64,000 nucleotides of DNA, from contig CACLHW010000002.1 of assembly GCA_902606835.1 (NCBI GenBank), forward strand, positions 62,001-126,000. Direction: 5' to 3'. The notes under the pieces were generated by a model. That model made no database searches. It worked only from the letters and a program-made list of their open reading frames with translations, and was not told the DNA's origin. Numbering within the stretch: the first letter of the stretch is position 1; each line of letters opens with the position of its first letter. Source of the stretch: an uncultured Pelagibacteraceae bacterium. GTDB lineage: Bacteria; Pseudomonadota; Alphaproteobacteria; Pelagibacterales; Pelagibacteraceae. Shown piece after piece: positions 17,916 to 26,691 of this stretch. A program made the position numbers and the translations under genes.

Positions 17916-19769
17916 ATGGAAAAGAATTTATACATCGATGCTTCGCATCCAGATGAAACTAGAGTCGTACTCAAGTCAGAAAATCATATTGAAGAATATG
18001 AGTATGAAAACAAAAATAAACTTTATTTAAAAAGTAACATCTATTTAGGAAAAGTTACAAGAATTGAACCTTCTTTACAGGCGGCTTTTATAAATTATGG
18101 TAAAGAAAGGCACGGCTTCTTAGCTTTCAATGATATACAGTCTGATTATTATCAAATACCACATGATGACAAGGAGAAACTAAAGAAAGAAGAAGAAAAT
18201 TTAAGATTACAACTTAAAGAAAAAAGTAAAAATGTAGAAGAAATTGAAAAAAATCAAAATCCTGAAGAAACATTATCAACAAATACCTCTCCTTCTGGCC
18301 AAGAAGAAAATGGTGCTACTAATGAAAAAAATAAATCAGAAAATTTAAGATCTGATAAAAGTGATCAATTCAATGAATTAAAAAAAAAACACGGTATTAG
18401 AAGATACAAAATACAAGAAGTGATTAAACCTGATCAAATAATTTTGGTACAAATTTTAAAAGATGAGAGAGGTCAAAAAGGTGCCGCTTTAACTACTTTT
18501 ATATCTCTTGCAGGAAGATATAGTGTTTTAATGCCTAACACTCCCAAAGGTGGAGGTATTTCTCGTAAAATAGTCAATTCTGATGATAGAAAAAAAATTA
18601 GAAAAATTTTACAGGAAATTGATATACCGCCAACTATGGGTTTAATTGTGAGAACCGCAGGTTTAAACAAAACAAAAAATGAACTTAACAAAGATATAGT
18701 TAATACAATAAAAACTTGGGAAGAAATTAAAGAAAAAACTGTAATGTCAATTGCGCCAAGTTTGGTTTACGAAGAAGGAGATGTAATAAAAAGAGCAATA
18801 AGAGATATTTATGATAATGAAACTAATAATATCATTGTTGATGGAAACGAAGGTTATCAAAAAGCTAAAAATTTTATGAAATTTTTAATGCCGGAAAATG
18901 TTAAAAAAGTAAAGAAATATAGAGGTAAAATTCCACTTTTTCATGATGCTGCAATTGAAAAAAGTTTAAATAGAATATTTGATGCTACAATAAAATTAAA
19001 ATCAGGGGGCTATATTGTAATTAATCCTACTGAGGCTCTGGTTTCTATTGATGTAAATTCTGGACAATCAATAAGAGAATCTAATATAGAAAAAACAGCT
19101 TTAATGACAAACCTTGAGGCAGCTGAAGAAATTTCAAGGCAAATAAAAATAAGAGATCTTTCAGGTCTAATTGTAATTGATTTTATAGATATGTTTAGTT
19201 TTCACAACAGAAAAACAGTTGAAAGAAAACTAAAAGAAAAATTGAAAGACGATAGAGCCAGAATGCAATTTGGTAAAATTAGTAACTTTGGCCTACTTGA
19301 AATGACAAGACAAAGACTGAGAGAAAGTTCTGTAAAATGGAATATGGTTCTTTCGCTTGATTCTTTTTCATTAAAAGTTGTTAAAAAAGGTGAAGAATTA
19401 GCTTTTTCTAATAAAGCTAAAATTATAAATATAAATATTCCATCAAAAGTAAAAACATATATTGACCAAAATTTATCTAAAGAAATAAATCATTTTAAAA
19501 AAAGATATAAATTAGATTTTAACATAATTTCAGACGAGAAATTAGCTATTCCGGAATATAAAATAGATTTATTAAATAAAAATAAAAAAATTATTAAAAA
19601 AATAGAAAATATTGAAAAATTGGAAAATACACACTCAAAAAAATATTTTATCAGACAAAATTTTAGATACAAAAAGAAAAATAAAAATTTTAAATCAAAA
19701 GGAAAATTTAAATACTATTCAAAATCAAAAAGAAATAATTATTCAAACAAAAAAGTACTAAATTATTAA
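17916..19769 (+). CDS. rne: Ribonuclease E/G
   Basis: Endoribonuclease for rRNA/tRNA processing and mRNA decay. The start is set at the ATG giving MEKNLYIDASHPDETRV, the normal family N-terminus; an in-frame TTG 22 codons earlier is unlikely. Layout of 617 residues: RNase H-like start, S1 domain interrupted by a charged Glu/Lys/Asn-rich insert (about 85-150), 5'-sensor, and DNase I-like domain with catalytic Asp379 (SIDVNSG) and Asp422 (VIDFIDM), whose 43-residue spacing equals that of E. coli Asp303/Asp346. The Zn-link CPxCxGxG motif expected after MTRQRLRES is missing and the protein has no cysteine. The C-terminus is a short Lys/Arg/Tyr/Asn-rich tail, not a long degradosome scaffold. Confidence 0.93.
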   Translation: MEKNLYIDASHPDETRVVLKSENHIEEYEYENKNKLYLKSNIYLGKVTRIEPSLQAAFINYGKERHGFLAFNDIQSDYYQIPHDDKEKLKKEEENLRLQLKEKSKNVEEIEKNQNPEETLSTNTSPSGQEENGATNEKNKSENLRSDKSDQFNELKKKHGIRRYKIQEVIKPDQIILVQILKDERGQKGAALTTFISLAGRYSVLMPNTPKGGGISRKIVNSDDRKKIRKILQEIDIPPTMGLIVRTAGLNKTKNELNKDIVNTIKTWEEIKEKTVMSIAPSLVYEEGDVIKRAIRDIYDNETNNIIVDGNEGYQKAKNFMKFLMPENVKKVKKYRGKIPLFHDAAIEKSLNRIFDATIKLKSGGYIVINPTEALVSIDVNSGQSIRESNIEKTALMTNLEAAEEISRQIKIRDLSGLIVIDFIDMFSFHNRKTVERKLKEKLKDDRARMQFGKISNFGLLEMTRQRLRESSVKWNMVLSLDSFSLKVVKKGEELAFSNKAKIININIPSKVKTYIDQNLSKEINHFKKRYKLDFNIISDEKLAIPEYKIDLLNKNKKIIKKIENIEKLENTHSKKYFIRQNFRYKKKNKNFKSKGKFKYYSKSKRNNYSNKKVLNY

Positions 19770-19780
19770 ACTTTATAAAA

Positions 19781-20551
19781 TTAAATTAAATTATTTTGAG
19801 GTGATGAAGGGCTTCCATAGTTTCTTTTTTTCATTCTTCCTGCTTTAAAAGCTTTTCTGCCCGCAATTACAGCATGCTTCATTGACTCGGCCATTAATAT
19901 TGGATTCTTGGCTTCTGCAATAGCTGTATTAATTAAAACTCCATCACACCCAAGTTCCATTGCAATAGTAGCATCAGAAGCAGTGCCAACTCCTGCATCT
20001 ACTATAACTGGCACTGAAGACTGTTCTTTTATTAATTTTATATTAATTTCATTTTGCAAACCAAGCCCAGAGCCAATAGGAGATCCTAATGGCATAATAG
20101 CACATGCTCCGGCATCTTCTAGTTTTTTAGACAAAATTGGATCGTCAGTACAGTATGCCATAACTTCAAAACCTTCTTTTACCAAAATCTTTGTTGATTT
20201 AATTGTTTCAATCATATTTGGATACAAAGTTTTTTTATCTCCTAAAACTTCTAGTTTAACTAATCTCCAACCTCCAATTTCTCTTGCCAATCTAAGTGTT
20301 CTTAACGCCTCCTCAGAGGAGTAACATCCTGCGGTATTAGGTAAATAGGTAATTGATTTTGGATTTAAATAATCCATTAAAGTAGGTTTATTTTTATCCA
20401 ATATATTTACTCTTCTAAGTGCAACTGTAACAATATCAGCACTAGAAGCTTTAACAGCTTTTGCAGTTTCTTCAAAATCTTTGTACTTCCCGGTGCCAAC
20501 AATTAATCGAGATTTAAAGTTTTTATTTGCTATTGTAAAAATATCTTCCAC
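19781..20551 (-). CDS. thiG: Thiazole synthase
   Basis: Forms the thiazole phosphate ring of thiamine from deoxyxylulose phosphate, ThiS-thiocarboxylate and a glycine-derived imine. The 256-residue TIM-barrel protein shows [16 protein letters not shown] at the start, [36 protein letters not shown] with the Schiff-base lysine, and the phosphate-binding [14 protein letters not shown] and [13 protein letters not shown]. The start is a GTG at 20549-20551. Its ribosome binding site GGAGG lies inside the last codons of thiS. It ends 11 bases from the convergent rne. Confidence 0.96.
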   Translation of the reverse strand: MEDIFTIANKNFKSRLIVGTGKYKDFEETAKAVKASSADIVTVALRRVNILDKNKPTLMDYLNPKSITYLPNTAGCYSSEEALRTLRLAREIGGWRLVKLEVLGDKKTLYPNMIETIKSTKILVKEGFEVMAYCTDDPILSKKLEDAGACAIMPLGSPIGSGLGLQNEINIKLIKEQSSVPVIVDAGVGTASDATIAMELGCDGVLINTAIAEAKNPILMAESMKHAVIAGRKAFKAGRMKKRNYGSPSSPQNNLI

Positions 20552-20556
20552 AATAC

Positions 20557-20775
20557 TTAACCTCCACCTATAAAGTGAACAATTTCTACTTTGTCATTTT
20601 TGTTTAAAATTAATTCTGGATATCTATTTCTTTCAACAATTGTACCGTTTACTTCTATAGCTACTTTATTCTTTTGTATTTTAAGTAAATTCAACAGTTC
20701 AATTAAATTAGTACCATTATCTATTTCATAAGGGTCCCCATTTAATTGTATTTTTGCCACATTTAAGTTATTCAT
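20557..20775 (-). CDS. thiS: Thiamine biosynthesis sulfur carrier protein
   Basis: Small ubiquitin-like carrier (72 residues from the ATG at 20775) whose C-terminal glycine is adenylylated and thiocarboxylated to give sulfur to thiazole. The final residues are HFIGGG, so the required Gly-Gly end is present, with one more Gly than the minimum. Typical internal segments [17 protein letters not shown] and [10 protein letters not shown] are seen. The codons for the terminal glycines (GGT GGA GGT) also form the ribosome binding site of thiG five bases downstream. No thiF, thiO or thiC is next to it. Confidence 0.92.
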   Translation of the reverse strand: MNNLNVAKIQLNGDPYEIDNGTNLIELLNLLKIQKNKVAIEVNGTIVERNRYPELILNKNDKVEIVHFIGGG

Positions 20776-20798
20776 TTAAACTATTTTAACTTATTTAA

Positions 20799-21245
20799 AT
20801 GACAAAAAAAATACTTATAATAAATGGTCCAAATCTAAATCTTCTTGGAGAAAGAGAAGAATCTAAATACGGCAAAGTTACGCTTGAACAGCTTAAAAAA
20901 AATTGTGAAGATCATGCCAAATCACTTAACTTTGAAATAAAATTTGACCAGTCTAATATTGAAGGGGAAATTGTAACTATAATACAAAAAGCAAAAGGGT
21001 TATTTGACGGGATAATAATCAATGCTGCGGGTTATACTCATACTTCTGTAGCTATTCTTGATGCATTATTAGCAGTAAAAATACCCACAATAGAAGTCCA
21101 CATAACAAATATTTATAATAGAGAAGAATTTAGAAAAAAATCTTTGATAAGCAAGGCTGCTAAAGGAATTATTTGTGGATTTGGTGTAAAAGGATATATT
21201 ATGGCATTAGACTCAATAAAAGAAATACTTGATAAAAAAATATGA
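20799..21245 (+). CDS. aroQ: 3-dehydroquinate dehydratase, type II
   Basis: Third step of the shikimate pathway, dehydrating 3-dehydroquinate. The 148-residue protein is the small dodecameric type II form: INGPNLNLLGEREESKYG at the N-terminus with the catalytic Tyr, the loop Arg in GERE, NAAGYTHTSVAI with substrate-binding Asn, and VEVHITN-type IPTIEVHITNIYNREEFR with the catalytic His. It leads aroQ-accB-accC; the TGA overlaps the accB ATG (ATGA). Starts are separated from the divergent thiS by 23 bases. Confidence 0.97.
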   Translation: MTKKILIINGPNLNLLGEREESKYGKVTLEQLKKNCEDHAKSLNFEIKFDQSNIEGEIVTIIQKAKGLFDGIIINAAGYTHTSVAILDALLAVKIPTIEVHITNIYNREEFRKKSLISKAAKGIICGFGVKGYIMALDSIKEILDKKI

Positions 21246-21655
21246 AAATAAACAAAAAAATTATTGAAGAATTAACTAAATATTTAAAAGAATTTGACCT
21301 TAGTGAAATTCTATATGCTGAAGGAACAACACAGGTAAAAGTTTCTAGACAAATAAATGTGAATACTTCAAATATTGTTCCTTCTGAAGTTAAAGCAAAA
21401 AAAACTGTCGTTGAGGAAAATGGAACGCATGTAACATCACCTATAGTTGGCACCGCATATCTAGCACCAGAGCCTGGAGGAAAAAAATTTGTAGAAGTAG
21501 GACAAAAGGTAAAAAAAGGTCAAACTATAATGATTGTAGAAGCAATGAAAACTATGAACCACGTACCATCTACTCAAGAAGGTATTATCAGTAAAATTTT
21601 AGTAAAAGATGGACAGGCAGTAGAATTTGGACAACCACTTATATCAATTAAATAA
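21242..21655 (+). CDS. accB: Biotin carboxyl carrier protein of acetyl-CoA carboxylase
   Basis: Carries biotin between the biotin carboxylase and carboxyltransferase of acetyl-CoA carboxylase, the first committed step of fatty acid synthesis. Of 137 residues, the N-terminal 60 form the variable linker; the C-terminal biotinyl domain runs from HVTSPIVGTAYLAPEPG to the end with biotinylation motif EAMKTMN, the usual alphaproteobacterial form, and GQAVEFGQPLISI at the C-terminus. It overlaps aroQ by 4 bases and accC by 1 base. Confidence 0.97.
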   Translation: MKINKKIIEELTKYLKEFDLSEILYAEGTTQVKVSRQINVNTSNIVPSEVKAKKTVVEENGTHVTSPIVGTAYLAPEPGGKKFVEVGQKVKKGQTIMIVEAMKTMNHVPSTQEGIISKILVKDGQAVEFGQPLISIK

Positions 21656-22992
21656 TGTTTAAAAAAATTTTAGTTGCAAACCGTGGAGAAATTGCGGTTC
21701 GAATAATTAGAGCGTGCAAAGAGTTAAATATACCTACAGTGGCTGTTCACTCAGACGTAGATGTAGATTCAATGCACGTAAGACTAGCGGATGAAAGTAT
21801 CTGTATAGGTTCTCACAAACCACAAAATAGCTATTTAAATATATCTTCCATAATGTCAGCAGCTGAAGTAACTGGAGCAGACGCTATTCATCCGGGATAT
21901 GGATTTTTATCAGAAAATTATCGTTTTGCAGAAATTGTTACAAAAAATAATATAAAATTTATTGGGCCTAGTTCAGAAATAATGAAAAAAATGGGTGACA
22001 AAATAGAAGCTAAGAAAACTGCAAAAAAACTTGGTCTTCCTATTATTGAAGGATCTGAAGAAAATATAAAATCATTAGAAGAAGCCAAAAGTATATCAAA
22101 AAAAATTGGTTATCCAATTTTAATTAAAGCTTCAGCCGGTGGTGGAGGAAAAGGAATGAAGCTAGTAAATAATGAAGAAGAGTTAGAAGTATCTCTAACT
22201 TTAGCAAAACAGGAAGCTAAAAAATATTTTTCTGATGATCGAGTTTATATAGAAAAATATTTTGAGAAACCTAGACATATCGAAGTTCAAATTTTATCAG
22301 ATAAAAAAACTACAATACATATGGGGGAAAGAGATTGTAGTGTACAGAGAAAGCATCAAAAACTTATTGAAGAATCTCCAAGTCCAGTATTAGAAGAAAA
22401 AGTAAGAGAAGACCTTCTAAACAGAACTGTAAAAATGGTAAGCAAACTTAATTACGAAGGTGCTGGAACAGTTGAATTTATATATGATAAAGGAAAATTT
22501 TTTTTCTTAGAAATGAATACAAGAATACAGGTGGAACACCCGGTATCAGAAATTAGAGGTGGTATTGATATAGTTAAAGAACAGATTAAAATTGCTTCTA
22601 AGGGTAAAACTGCATTAAAACAGTCAGATATTACTTTTAGAGGTCATGTTATTGAATGTAGAATAAATGCTGAAGATCCAAGCAAAAATTTTCAACCCAG
22701 CCCAGGTACAATAAATGTTTGTCATCAGCCATCGGGTTTTAGAACAAGAGTAGATGGAGCTATATTTCAAGGATGTAAAATAACTCCTTATTACGATAGC
22801 TTAATTTGCAAACTAATATGTCAAGGAAGAGACAGAGAAGAAGCAATACAACGATTACAAAGATCTTTAAATGAATTTGTAATCGAAGGCATTACAACAA
22901 CTATAGATTTACATAAAAAAATATTAAATCACAAAAAATTTATTGATTCTGATTTTGATGTAAATTGGTTAGTAAAAGAACAATTTTATTAA
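21655..22992 (+). CDS. accC: Biotin carboxylase of acetyl-CoA carboxylase
   Basis: ATP-grasp enzyme that carboxylates the biotin of AccB. The 445 residues begin with KKILVANRGEIAVRIIRACKEL, followed by HPGYGFLSEN, the glycine-rich ATP lid SAGGGGKGMK, the metal-binding FFLEMNTRIQVEHPVSE and the C-terminal ECRINAEDPSKNFQPSPG. All are hallmark residues. It converges with the DUF2155 gene, overlapping 4 bases. In relatives outside this lineage an aat gene often follows; here it does not. Confidence 0.98.
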   Translation: MFKKILVANRGEIAVRIIRACKELNIPTVAVHSDVDVDSMHVRLADESICIGSHKPQNSYLNISSIMSAAEVTGADAIHPGYGFLSENYRFAEIVTKNNIKFIGPSSEIMKKMGDKIEAKKTAKKLGLPIIEGSEENIKSLEEAKSISKKIGYPILIKASAGGGGKGMKLVNNEEELEVSLTLAKQEAKKYFSDDRVYIEKYFEKPRHIEVQILSDKKTTIHMGERDCSVQRKHQKLIEESPSPVLEEKVREDLLNRTVKMVSKLNYEGAGTVEFIYDKGKFFFLEMNTRIQVEHPVSEIRGGIDIVKEQIKIASKGKTALKQSDITFRGHVIECRINAEDPSKNFQPSPGTINVCHQPSGFRTRVDGAIFQGCKITPYYDSLICKLICQGRDREEAIQRLQRSLNEFVIEGITTTIDLHKKILNHKKFIDSDFDVNWLVKEQFY

Positions 22993-23519
22993 ATATTTTC
23001 ACAACTCGTAATCCAAAGATCATAAATTGGATGATCAATTGACTGCAAAGTGGGACTTGAAACAAAAGTCCATCCATTAAATAAAAAAACTTGATTATTA
23101 TTCTTTGAAGCTAAATCTTTTACTTGTAAATAGGCAACTGTATCTGTTATTTCATTACGTTCTGAAAGCTGACATTTTAAACCTTTAATTTCCAATGATC
23201 CAAAAAATTTTTTTTCTCCAATGGCAAGTTTAATTGTTGATGTTTTGGCTGTTATTTTATCTAGAGCTTTAATATTAATATAAACTATACTATTTTTCTT
23301 TGTAATATTTTCTTCCTCGGCACTTGTAACTTCATTAACGTTTATATTTTGCTCCTCTGCTTTTTCTAATACGTCTTTATCTTCCTCAAAAGTAGGAGAT
23401 AATTCTTCCAAGTTTACTAAAGGCACTGTTTCAATTTTATCTGCAGAAATAGAAATTGGAATTTTCACAAAAAATAAAACTGTTAATAAAATAAAAATTT
23501 TAAGGTGTCCAACTTTCAT
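22989..23519 (-). CDS. DUF2155 domain protein, exported
   Basis: A 176-residue protein with an N-terminal hydrophobic export segment (about 6-25) and a C-terminal DUF2155 domain (about 85-176). The domain shows LDKITAKTSTIKLAIGEKKFFGSLEIKGLKC, followed by AYLQV and FLFNGWTFVSSPTLQSIDHPIYDLWI. The family occurs in alphaproteobacteria beside NDUFA12-type genes and has no established biochemical function. The region between signal and domain is acidic and variable. Its start lies 20 bases inside the upstream NDUFA12-like gene, so the two are translationally linked. Confidence 0.9.
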   Translation of the reverse strand: MKVGHLKIFILLTVLFFVKIPISISADKIETVPLVNLEELSPTFEEDKDVLEKAEEQNINVNEVTSAEEENITKKNSIVYINIKALDKITAKTSTIKLAIGEKKFFGSLEIKGLKCQLSERNEITDTVAYLQVKDLASKNNNQVFLFNGWTFVSSPTLQSIDHPIYDLWITSCENI

Positions 23520-23865
23520 ATTTTTTCATATCTTTTTTCGAATCTTTAATTAAAGAACCGTCGGGTTTATGCGCATCTTTTGTTCCTGTTAAATTTTCTC
23601 TATGTTTTTTTTGCCAAGAAAATTTTTTTGTCTCTTTAGATGGTTTATTTGTTTTCATAAAATGAATCCAAGCATGCCATTCAGGCGGAATTTTGGTTGA
23701 TTCGGTAATATTTTTATAAATTACCCATCTTTTACCTTTAGAACTGGAATAGTACTTGTTGCCAAACTCATCAGAGTCAACAAATTTTCCATTTAATGCT
23801 GTATAGATAAAAGTCCCCACTGTTTGTCTGTGCCACCAGGTAAATATTTGTTTTAAGAAGCTCAT
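23500..23865 (-). CDS. NADH:ubiquinone oxidoreductase NDUFA12-family subunit
   Basis: Alphaproteobacterial homologue of the complex I accessory subunit NDUFA12 (B17.2). The 121 residues start at MSFLKQIFTWWHRQTVG (ATG at 23863-23865; an extra TTG five codons earlier is disfavoured). Family marks are GTFIYTALNGKFVDSDEFGNKYY, GKRWVIYKN and IPPEWHAWIHFM. It should sit peripherally on complex I at the inner membrane or act in its assembly. It is paired with DUF2155 with a 20-base overlap, the standard alphaproteobacterial arrangement. Confidence 0.94.
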   Translation of the reverse strand: MSFLKQIFTWWHRQTVGTFIYTALNGKFVDSDEFGNKYYSSSKGKRWVIYKNITESTKIPPEWHAWIHFMKTNKPSKETKKFSWQKKHRENLTGTKDAHKPDGSLIKDSKKDMKKYESWTP

Positions 23866-24019
23866 TTGTAATTTTTTCAATTATACTTTTTTTATTATAA
23901 ATTTAAAATCCACACAATTAAAAATTGTAAAAAATTCATTAGACTTCAAATATATTTCATATATATCATATTAATGCGTTCTAGATATAAAAATAATCTA
24001 ATCCTTGGGAAGTGATATA

Positions 24020-24874
24020 ATGTCAAAGTATTTAGTTGAAACTTTTTATACATGTACATTTAAAATTGTCCATAAACTTGATGAACTTAATGAAAAGAAG
24101 TTAGCTGAGTTAAAAGATCGTGATGATGGTAAATTTGAGATAATAGATGTTAGATTGAATAATAGAAAAACAAAAACTATTGGCAAAAATGACAATGTCA
24201 AAGACTCTAAAAATAATATTGAATTAAAAAACACCCCTGATTTCTCTTCTCTGATAAACGAAAAAATTACATCGAAAGATTATACAACTGGCTTAAATGA
24301 TAATGAAAATAAAAACAAAAAGAAATTTATTGATAAAAATAATGAAAGATCAAAAATGCCAGATAGAAGAAAAGGCTATATACAGAAAGTCAGTATTGGT
24401 GATCACAAAATTTACTTACACACTGGAGAATATGACGATGGAAAAGTAGGTGAAATTTTTATTGATATGAATAAAGAAGGTGAATTAGTAAAAGCTTTAA
24501 TGAATAATTTTGCAATAGCTATTTCTTTAGGTCTTCAATACGGTGTTCCTCTGGATGAATTTGTTGATGCTTTTATTGAAACTAAATTTGAACCCTCTGG
24601 AGAAATTAAAGGAAATGACAGAATATTAAATGCCTCTTCAATTCTTGATTATATTTTTAGGGAATTAGCAATATCGTACTTGGGAAGAGAAGATTTGGCG
24701 CACACACCTTCAATAAGTAAGCCTGCCCATGATGTAATTACAAGTGAAAATGCAGAAGGCACATTTTTAAAACTAGTAAAAGACATTACCAGCAAAGGAT
24801 TCGTAAGAAGTAATTATAAAGATAAGTTAGTTGATCTTAGTAATGTAAGAATAAATTTAAAAAGTAATAAATAA
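24020..24874 (+). CDS. Orphan NrdJ C-terminal-domain (TSCPD-like) protein
   Basis: The C-terminal part (about residues 113-275) strongly resembles the end of alphaproteobacterial B12-dependent ribonucleotide reductase: [65 protein letters not shown] and [18 protein letters not shown]. The catalytic barrel, its cysteines and the C-terminal zinc-type cysteines are all absent; the only cysteine is in FYTCTFK. The N-terminal 50 residues ([19 protein letters not shown] onward) form a separate small region I do not recognise, joined by a Lys/Asn-rich linker. Start ATG at 24020 has a good RBS (GGGAAGTG). It may be regulatory or RNA/nucleotide binding, but not a reductase by itself. Confidence 0.78.
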   Translation: MSKYLVETFYTCTFKIVHKLDELNEKKLAELKDRDDGKFEIIDVRLNNRKTKTIGKNDNVKDSKNNIELKNTPDFSSLINEKITSKDYTTGLNDNENKNKKKFIDKNNERSKMPDRRKGYIQKVSIGDHKIYLHTGEYDDGKVGEIFIDMNKEGELVKALMNNFAIAISLGLQYGVPLDEFVDAFIETKFEPSGEIKGNDRILNASSILDYIFRELAISYLGREDLAHTPSISKPAHDVITSENAEGTFLKLVKDITSKGFVRSNYKDKLVDLSNVRINLKSNK

Positions 24875-24877
24875 GTT

Positions 24878-26671
24878 TTACTTATCTTTTTCTAATACTT
24901 TAATACCCAATTCCTTTAATTGAGATTTATTTGGCTTTGCGGGTGCTCCCATTAGTAAATCTTGTGCATTTTGATTCATGGGAAACAGAGTAACTTCACG
25001 TATATTGCTTTTTCCAGCCAATAACATAACTATACGATCAATTCCTGGTGCCATTCCTCCGTGAGGTGGTGCACCATAAGAAAGTGCTTTTATCATTCCT
25101 TCAAATTTATTGTTTACATCATCTTTTGAATAACCAACTTTTGAAAAAACTTTATACATAAACTCTGGTAAATGGTTTCTTATTGCTCCTGATGATAATT
25201 CGTATCCATTGCAAACCAAATCATACTGATAGGCTAATATTGATAAAGGATCAGCTTTATCAAAATCATTTAGACTTACTTGAGGCATTGAAAAAGGATT
25301 ATGACTAAAATCTATTTTTTTTTCTTTTTCATCATATTGATACATTGGATAATCTGTTATCCAACAAAATTCAAATTTTTCATCCTTTATTAAATTAAGT
25401 GCTTGACCTAGCTTTTGCCTAGCTAAGCCAGCAATTCTTGCTGCCTCTTTTTCTTTATCTGATGAAAAAAATACCGCATCATTTTCTTTTAATTTACAAA
25501 CTTTTGCTAATTCAATTATTGCTTCATCGGAAAAAAATTTACTGATAGGTCCTTTGCCAACCAATTTTTTATTGTTTTTCTCTAATAAAATATATCCCAA
25601 TCCTTTTGCTCCTTCTTCTTTTGCCCAATTATTAAATCCATCAAAAAAACTTCTTGGTTTAGAAGCTGAATTTTGAGCTGGTATAGCTCTAACAACACCA
25701 CCTTTTTCCACTTGTTTTTTAAAAATATCTAATTTTACATCTTCTCTTTTTATAATTTCTGTAACGTCAAATATTTCTATTGGATTTCTTAAATCAGGTT
25801 TATCAGTTCCATATTTAAGCATCGAAGTCTTATATGTAATTCTTTTGAAGGGAGTTTTTGAAACATTTTTTCCTTTTCCAAATTCCTTAAACAATTCAAA
25901 AAAAATTGGTTCCAAAGCTTTAAAAATATCTTCTTGTTCAACAAATGACATTTCTATATCCAGCTGGTAATGTTCTCCAGGACTTCTGTCGGCTCTTCCA
26001 TCTTCATCTCTGAAGCATGGTGCAATTTGAAAATATTTATCAAAACCTGAAATCATTACCATTTGCTTAAATTGTTGTGGTGCCTGGGGTAATGCATAAA
26101 ATTTACCCGGGTGCATTCTACTTGGAACTAAAAAATCTCTAGCCCCTTCCGGACTAGATGCTGTCAATATTGGTGTTTGGAATTCTAAAAATCCGTTTGA
26201 AATCATTTTATTCCTTATGAAAGAAATTACTTTAGATCTTAAAACAATATTTTCATGCATTTCATTTCTTCGAAGATCTAAAAATCTGTATTTTAATCTT
26301 GTTTCTTCAGGATAATCTTGCTCGCCAAAAACTGGCATAGGCAAGTCTTTAGACTCAGATAAAACTTCCAGCGAAGAAACTTTGATTTCTATTTCTCCTG
26401 TAAATAATTCTTTATTTATAGTTTCTGAAGATCTTTTTACAACTTCTCCTAAAACGCAAACCACAGATTCTGGTTTTGTTTTTTCTATTTCTTTAAAAAA
26501 TTTGTTATTATTTTCAATTACACATTGCGTTAAACCAAAATGATCTCTTAAATCAAAAAAGAGAAGATTCCCGTGATCTCTCTTTCTATGTATCCACCCA
26601 GAAAGCTTAACTGTTTTCCCAGAATGACTCTTGGTTATTTCTGAACAAGTATGAGTTCTATATTTATGCAA
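24878..26671 (-). CDS. aspS: Aspartyl-tRNA synthetase
   Basis: Class IIb synthetase that charges tRNA-Asp (possibly also tRNA-Asn; discriminating ability cannot be read from sequence). The 597 residues include an N-terminal OB-fold (VKLSGWIHRKRDHGNLLFFDLRDH), class II motifs with FRDEDGRADRSPGEHYQLDIE, the bacterial GAD insert domain (about 300-400) and motif 3 GIDRIVMLLAGKSNIREV. The start is a TTG at 26671: residues MHKYRTHTCSEI match the family N-terminus exactly, and AAGGA stands 7 bases upstream. It follows hda by 20 bases on the same strand. Confidence 0.97.
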   Translation of the reverse strand: MHKYRTHTCSEITKSHSGKTVKLSGWIHRKRDHGNLLFFDLRDHFGLTQCVIENNNKFFKEIEKTKPESVVCVLGEVVKRSSETINKELFTGEIEIKVSSLEVLSESKDLPMPVFGEQDYPEETRLKYRFLDLRRNEMHENIVLRSKVISFIRNKMISNGFLEFQTPILTASSPEGARDFLVPSRMHPGKFYALPQAPQQFKQMVMISGFDKYFQIAPCFRDEDGRADRSPGEHYQLDIEMSFVEQEDIFKALEPIFFELFKEFGKGKNVSKTPFKRITYKTSMLKYGTDKPDLRNPIEIFDVTEIIKREDVKLDIFKKQVEKGGVVRAIPAQNSASKPRSFFDGFNNWAKEEGAKGLGYILLEKNNKKLVGKGPISKFFSDEAIIELAKVCKLKENDAVFFSSDKEKEAARIAGLARQKLGQALNLIKDEKFEFCWITDYPMYQYDEKEKKIDFSHNPFSMPQVSLNDFDKADPLSILAYQYDLVCNGYELSSGAIRNHLPEFMYKVFSKVGYSKDDVNNKFEGMIKALSYGAPPHGGMAPGIDRIVMLLAGKSNIREVTLFPMNQNAQDLLMGAPAKPNKSQLKELGIKVLEKDK

Positions 26672-26691
26672 AGTGATTCCTTTTCAAAGAT

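Noticed and set aside
19908-20324. Plus-strand frame of 138 codons opposite thiG
   Set aside because: Antisense shadow of the ThiG barrel; no independent support.
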